DNA of 5,162 nt, from NCBI GenBank assembly GCA_902812455.1, contig CADDZH010000181.1:1-5162 (forward strand), read 5' to 3'. This document shows, piece after piece, positions 1-3,229 of this stretch; position 1 is the first letter of the stretch, and the number at the start of each line of letters is the position of its first letter. A program made the translations under genes and the position numbers. The notes beneath the pieces are model-generated. The model was not told the DNA's origin. It made no database searches and saw only the letters and a list, made by a program, of their open reading frames with translations. Origin of the DNA: Chloroflexota bacterium. GTDB taxonomy: Bacteria; Chloroflexota; Ktedonobacteria; Ktedonobacterales; Ktedonobacteraceae.

Positions 1-2
1 TT

Positions 3-425
3 ATGAAAATACCCAGGCGCGTAAAGGTTGTGTTCATTGCTATCTCGGCACCGCTGTTCTTTGTGCTTGCCTCCGTGCTTGTGGTGGCTGCCTACAGCGA
101 TTTTCATAAGCCGCCCGAAGTAGATGTGATGAGCACCGGCTTTGCACCGCAGAATATAGAAATCACCGAAGGCGGAACAATTCATTTTGTCAATAAATCA
201 TCTACAAAGACCCAGGTTCTTTGTATCGGGAGCGATCAGCAATGCGATCGCTCTGCGCTTACTTTAGATGAGCTGCCGCCGCAGGTTCTGCTGGCTCCAG
301 GCCTGCGCCTCGCTCCCGGCCAGGCGAAAGATGTTGTCTTTGACACAGAGGGTACTTTTTATATCACCAGCACAGTAGTATCACACATGAATCTGACGGT
401 GACGGTCAATGCCGGCGCCGGCTAA
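3..425 (+). CDS. Membrane-anchored cupredoxin-like protein
   Basis: This is a 140-residue protein whose exact role I cannot name. Residues 1-7 are basic (KIPRR), followed by a long hydrophobic stretch at about 8-31, read as a signal anchor or uncleaved signal peptide. The rest would then lie outside the membrane. Residues 40-136 look like a cupredoxin beta-sandwich: a strand with GFAP (46-49), an EGGTIHFVN turn and strand (56-64), LAPGQAKDVVF (103-113), then EGTFYIT (116-122) and a final LTVTV strand. The usual type 1 copper ligands are not in place: the position after FVN has Lys/Ser instead of His, and the C-x-H-x-M cluster is replaced by a segment with only H128 and M129. Two cysteines (C74, C81) might form a disulfide. 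The ATG is only two bases from the window edge, so no ribosome site is visible and the true start could lie upstream. Fold assignment is moderate; copper binding is doubtful. Confidence 0.75.
   Translation: MKIPRRVKVVFIAISAPLFFVLASVLVVAAYSDFHKPPEVDVMSTGFAPQNIEITEGGTIHFVNKSSTKTQVLCIGSDQQCDRSALTLDELPPQVLLAPGLRLAPGQAKDVVFDTEGTFYITSTVVSHMNLTVTVNAGAG
411..422. repeat. 12-bp perfect GC palindrome at gene end
   Basis: GCCGGCGCCGGC equals its own reverse complement and forms the last four codons of the cupredoxin-like gene, directly before TAA. The 42 bases between the two convergent stop codons (426-467) contain no clear terminator with a T-tract. The palindrome could help termination, but it may simply reflect Ala-Gly codons in a GC-leaning genome. 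Confidence 0.3.
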
Positions 426-467
426 AGCTGGCTGAAAAGCACACGTTGTTGATTATTGAGCGCTTAC

Positions 468-1487
468 CTACGAGGCTACCGGCAAGATCATGCCGTGCGA
501 GATCGACATGCCGAGGATCAGTACTGCGGCCAGCCCAAAGTAGACCAGGCCGAGAATAATGCGCTCCCCTAGCGGTACACTATAGTAGGCCTTTCCCTCC
601 GGGGTATCGGGAACATGGCGGCGCGACCAGAATTGTGCACCCGCCATAATGATGAAGAGGAGCAGCCACGGAGAAAAATTGCCATACATCCATGACCAGA
701 CGGCAAATGCCACCAGGCCGAGGAATCCCAGCGTCCAGACCCGCCGGTCAATCGCTGCCAGCACGCGCCCACCATCAAAAGGGACAATAGGGATAAGGTT
801 AAAGAGGTTGATGAAGAACCCGAAATAGGCCAGCGGAGCCCAGATCGTCTGCTGCTGTGAAGGCTGCATGGCCAGCAGCAGGCACACAGAAGAAGCAAGC
901 GTACCGGCAATCGGCCCGGCTATGCCTACCTCTGCTTCATCCTTCGCATTCCTGGGCATCTTGCGCATAAACACTGCTGCTCCCAGCAAGGGAATAAAGA
1001 CCATGCCGCCAATCGGTATGCCCTTCAACTTCATCACCAGGGCATGCCCCATCTCGTGAATAAACAGCAGGATGACTAAGCCAATGGCAAAAGTCCAGCC
1101 AAAAATGAGGGAATAGGCAAAGATAGAAATCACTGCCGTGAGGCCTGCAAAGCCAAACTTCGCAAGGTACACGACCCATTGTAATTTGAGCAGCGCCGCC
1201 AGCAGAGCACCAATGCCACCAAGACCTGCCAATCCTTTACGTTTCCGGCTCTTACTTGCTTCCGCGCTGCCATCCGCACCAGCCGCCTCCTGTCGCTCTG
1301 TCTCCGGGCCGGCAACGTACTCTTGCAAGCTCGCTGGGCCCCGGTATTCGGACATCAGCGCCGGCTCACCTGTTTGAGCAGAACGAGCCCCTTGCAGCGT
1401 ATCCTGCTGGTAATAGGCTGGATGGGCATAATCAATCTCCTGCGGGGATTCACTATATTCAGAAAAGCCGTCAGGCTTCCATTGCAT
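468..1487 (-). CDS. Site-2 protease family membrane zinc metalloprotease (peptidase M50)
   Basis: A 339-residue intramembrane metalloprotease of the S2P/M50 class, which cleaves membrane-embedded substrates, often transmembrane regulators. The zinc site is complete: HEMGH (HExxH) at residues 144-148 inside a hydrophobic helix, and the third-ligand motif NLIPIVPFDGG at 230-240, with D238 the expected ligand. An AGPIAG motif at 190-195 is typical of the family. About seven or eight hydrophobic segments run from residue ~86 to ~330. No PDZ or CBS domain is present. The first ~80 residues are soluble, rich in Tyr, Glu, Gln and Pro, with recurring E/D-Y pairs, and end in a basic patch (RKRK, 81-84). 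The start is supported by GAGG six bases upstream. The substrate cannot be read from context: no sigma or anti-sigma gene lies beside it. Family assignment is firm; physiological role is unknown. Confidence 0.93.
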   Translation of the reverse strand: MQWKPDGFSEYSESPQEIDYAHPAYYQQDTLQGARSAQTGEPALMSEYRGPASLQEYVAGPETERQEAAGADGSAEASKSRKRKGLAGLGGIGALLAALLKLQWVVYLAKFGFAGLTAVISIFAYSLIFGWTFAIGLVILLFIHEMGHALVMKLKGIPIGGMVFIPLLGAAVFMRKMPRNAKDEAEVGIAGPIAGTLASSVCLLLAMQPSQQQTIWAPLAYFGFFINLFNLIPIVPFDGGRVLAAIDRRVWTLGFLGLVAFAVWSWMYGNFSPWLLLFIIMAGAQFWSRRHVPDTPEGKAYYSVPLGERIILGLVYFGLAAVLILGMSISHGMILPVAS

Positions 1488-1493
1488 TCATGG

Positions 1494-1497
1494 CCTC
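1494..1497 (-). promoter_or_regulatory. Ribosome binding site of the M50 protease
   Basis: On the minus strand GAGG stands six bases before the ATG at 1487. An overlapping ATG four bases further upstream is in another frame and stops after a few codons, so this GAGG supports the chosen start. Confidence 0.5.
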
Positions 1498-1654
1498 AAT
1501 TCTGCGCGGTACACTCTGAATCAACACACACTATCTTACCACATTCTACGCGCCTCGGCGTCGAACGGTTACATGCCTCAATTTCTGGACGAGTGTAATC
1601 AATGTTGATCAGCCGTAGTAGTCCGTCAAGCTTCGTTTGACCGATACCATGTCG

Positions 1655-1675
1655 TGGCCTCCCTTGTGGGGGCCA
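1655..1675. other. Hairpin: 8-bp stem, 5-base loop
   Basis: TGGCCTCC (1655-1662) pairs with GGGGGCCA (1668-1675), seven Watson-Crick pairs and one G-T, around a five-base loop. No T-run follows on either strand, so it is not a standard intrinsic terminator. In the leftward direction it would lie in the 5' flank of the protease gene. Confidence 0.4.
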
Positions 1676-1712
1676 GGCTTTCACCCACCACTTGAAGGTT
1701 GACAGACTAGTA

Positions 1713-1751
1713 GGGGCCGATTTATCGTGCCCACCGCCGATTCATCGGCCC
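1713..1751. repeat. Composite palindromic intergenic element downstream of cinA
   Basis: GGGCCGAT (1714-1721) is perfectly complementary to ATCGGCCC (1744-1751), an 8-bp outer stem. Inside lie two near-identical modules 20 bases apart, CCGATTTATCG (1717-1727) and CCGATTCATCG (1737-1747). The second sits in its own small palindrome, GCCGATTCATCGGC (1736-1749). The element begins 16 bases beyond the cinA stop codon. No T-run follows in the cinA direction. It resembles a REP or MITE-like intergenic palindrome more than a plain terminator, though it may also protect or end the cinA transcript. Confidence 0.5.
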
Positions 1752-1766
1752 TGCATCCCCTCGCCG

Positions 1767-3008
1767 CTAATTCGCCCGTCTCACACCCTCAAGGTGCAGC
1801 CTCAAGAGATTGAGCGCGGCATACACAGCCAGCCGTTTTTGATCCTCGCGGCTGGCTCGCCAACCTGGCCCCATACCTGTCACCACACCCTCTGGCCCTT
1901 CAATAGCGATATGAACAGCGCTCGCAGGCTTGCCTTCTTGCATATCTGGCTCTGTGGCACCCGTAATACCCAGGCCAAAATCCGCTCCCAGGCGCTCGCG
2001 CACGGCATGAGCCATAGCACGGGCCGTCTCCTCGCTCGCCGCCCCATACTGCTCTACAACCTCGCGCGGCACGCCCATCTGTATCTTGAGTTCCGTGCTA
2101 TATGCCACCAGACCGCCAATAAAGTATGTTGAGCTGCCTGCCACATTCGTGATTGTATTCGATAACAGGCCGCCGGTGAACGATTCCATCACGGCCAGCG
2201 TCTGCCCGCGCTCCTTCAAATACTCTCCTACCACACTTTGCAGCGTATCCCTGTCAACGCCAAAGATATGATGGCCCAGCAGTTCGCGTATCCGCGCCTC
2301 CATCTCTGCCACCTGGCGCTCGGCCTCTTCGACGGTCCCGGCCTTCGCAGTAACCCGCACATCAACGGCATCCGGCTTGGCATACGTCGCCACCGTCGGG
2401 TTGTTACTATGAATCACGGGATCGAGCCGCTCTTCTACACTGGATTCTCCCAGGCCCGCTACGCGCAGGATACGGGTGAAGATAATCCCTCCTGTATATG
2501 GCTTGAGTCGCGGAATCGCCTCTAGCTCCCACATGCGGTACATCTCCCTCGGCACACCAGGCATCGCCACGATAATATGTCCATCCTTCTCAACCCACCA
2601 GCCGGGCGCCGTGCCAAGTGGATTGGGCAGCGCCCGCGCCGAAGGGATCAAGGTGGCCTGCTTGACGTTGCGCTCCGGCATGCGGGAGCCGCGCACCTGA
2701 AACGTCCTGCGCAGTTCTGCTTCCAGCACAGGATCGACCTCCATCTTCTCTCCCAGCAACTCGCTGATGGCTTCGCGAGCAAGATCATCCTCCGTTGGCC
2801 CCAATCCGCCCGTCATGATGATAAGCTCTGATCGCTCCCATGCCCGCTTTAACGTCTCGACGATACGGCTCAGGTTATCCCCCACCTGCGAGACAAAATA
2901 GAGATCGATGCCCAGCGCGCTCAGGCTCTGGGCAAGGAAGGTGGCATTGGTATCCGTAATGTGGCCGAGCAACAGTTCGGTACCACAGGAAATAATTTCG
3001 GCGCGCAT
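1767..3008 (-). CDS. cinA: CinA-family protein (competence/damage-inducible protein A)
   Basis: A 413-residue, full-length CinA. Residues 1 to ~170 form the MoaB/MogA-like (COG1058) domain, with GTELLLG (9-15), MTGGLGPTEDD (65-75) and MPGVPREM (149-156). In characterised homologues this domain has ADP-ribose pyrophosphatase activity. Residues ~175-250 are the linking domain. Residues ~255-410 form the PncC-like domain, which in other bacteria deamidates NMN for NAD salvage. That second domain is altered here: the usual ESCTGG reads ESFTGG (275-280), and the usual GIAGPD-like loop reads GATEPD (350-355). The serine and the VAYS-ELK segment (301-308) are kept, so the deamidase may be weak, altered or lost. 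The start is fixed by AGGAGG just upstream. The gene is divergent from nrdJ. Cytoplasmic; no link to competence should be assumed from the name. Confidence 0.95.
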   Translation of the reverse strand: MRAEIISCGTELLLGHITDTNATFLAQSLSALGIDLYFVSQVGDNLSRIVETLKRAWERSELIIMTGGLGPTEDDLAREAISELLGEKMEVDPVLEAELRRTFQVRGSRMPERNVKQATLIPSARALPNPLGTAPGWWVEKDGHIIVAMPGVPREMYRMWELEAIPRLKPYTGGIIFTRILRVAGLGESSVEERLDPVIHSNNPTVATYAKPDAVDVRVTAKAGTVEEAERQVAEMEARIRELLGHHIFGVDRDTLQSVVGEYLKERGQTLAVMESFTGGLLSNTITNVAGSSTYFIGGLVAYSTELKIQMGVPREVVEQYGAASEETARAMAHAVRERLGADFGLGITGATEPDMQEGKPASAVHIAIEGPEGVVTGMGPGWRASREDQKRLAVYAALNLLRLHLEGVRRAN

Positions 3009-3012
3009 AATC

Positions 3013-3018
3013 CCTCCT
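3013..3018 (-). promoter_or_regulatory. Strong Shine-Dalgarno of cinA
   Basis: The minus strand reads ACAGGAGGGATT directly before ATG, giving AGGAGG about four bases from the start codon and fixing the cinA start at 3008. Confidence 0.8.
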
Positions 3019-3057
3019 GTAAGTAATGCTACGCCTCTATCATACCATACCGACGAC

Positions 3058-3073
3058 CATCAATATATTGTGT
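3058..3073. promoter_or_regulatory. NrdR box 1 (predicted)
   Basis: CATCAATATATTGTGT matches the published NrdR box pattern ACACWATATATWGTGT at 13 of 16 positions; the three mismatches are at the left end. NrdR is the zinc-finger/ATP-cone repressor that senses nucleotide pools and binds paired boxes upstream of ribonucleotide reductase genes. This box is followed by a second one 30 bases on, and the next gene rightward is a ribonucleotide reductase, which supports the call. The nrdR gene itself is not in this window. Confidence 0.75.
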
Positions 3074-3087
3074 TAGAAAGATTAGAA

Positions 3088-3103
3088 AATCAATATGTTG
3101 TGC
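3088..3103. promoter_or_regulatory. NrdR box 2 (predicted)
   Basis: AATCAATATGTTGTGC shares CAATAT-TTGTG with box 1 and matches the NrdR pattern at 12 of 16 positions. The centre-to-centre distance to box 1 is 30 bases, close to three helical turns, so both boxes face the same side of the DNA, as usual for paired NrdR sites. It ends eight bases before the predicted -35 box of nrdJ. Confidence 0.7.
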
Positions 3104-3111
3104 CAAAAGCC

Positions 3112-3140
3112 TTGCAAATCCCGTTATTTGTGAGTATACT
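3112..3140 (+). promoter_or_regulatory. Sigma-70 type promoter of nrdJ
   Basis: TTGCAA (3112-3117) and TATACT (3135-3140) are separated by exactly 17 bases and resemble the -35 and -10 boxes closely. Transcription would begin near 3147, leaving a leader of about 83 bases before the nrdJ ATG. The two NrdR boxes lie immediately upstream of the -35 box. Confidence 0.6.
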
Positions 3141-3215
3141 GGATGCGTAAGATCGATCTGGCTCATAAGATAGAGCGACATATTTCAAAACACATCAAAA
3201 CGGATTCATGGAATG

Positions 3216-3221
3216 AAGGAG
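3216..3221 (+). promoter_or_regulatory. Shine-Dalgarno of nrdJ
   Basis: AAGGAG lies eight bases before the ATG at 3230 and supports that start. An in-frame ATG at 3143 would add 29 residues but has no ribosome site and falls just before the predicted transcription start. Confidence 0.75.
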
Positions 3222-3229
3222 AACAGGTA

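Larger units (their letters stand above)
1488..1766. other. 279-bp intergenic region between protease and cinA
   Basis: This lies between two genes read leftward, so it is the 3' flank of cinA and the 5' flank of the protease. I see no credible gene: the small open frames here lack ribosome sites and recognisable protein features, and no tRNA or known riboswitch core was recognised. It contains two hairpins (1655-1675 and 1713-1751), listed separately. A TAAGAT on the minus strand (1533-1538) could be a -10 box for the protease, but no -35 box lies at the right distance. Confidence 0.6.

Noticed and set aside
569..910. 113-codon minus-strand frame inside the protease
   Set aside because: A shifted frame of the protease gene; Leu/Ser/Arg/Trp-rich translation is what a shifted membrane-protein gene gives.
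1625..1641. GTCAA/TTGAC inverted repeat
   Set aside because: Only a 5-bp stem; expected by chance at this length.
1496..1684. 62-codon minus-strand frame upstream of the protease
   Set aside because: No ribosome site, no recognisable protein family, overlaps a hairpin; its end runs into the protease leader. Treated as chance.
1698..1727. TTGACA after GGT as a plus-strand -35 box
   Set aside because: No -10 box at a suitable distance and no plus-strand gene follows for 1.5 kb.
1692..2132. 146-codon plus-strand frame overlapping the end of cinA
   Set aside because: Most of it is antisense to conserved CinA sequence, it begins in the palindromic repeat, and it has no ribosome site or recognisable domain.
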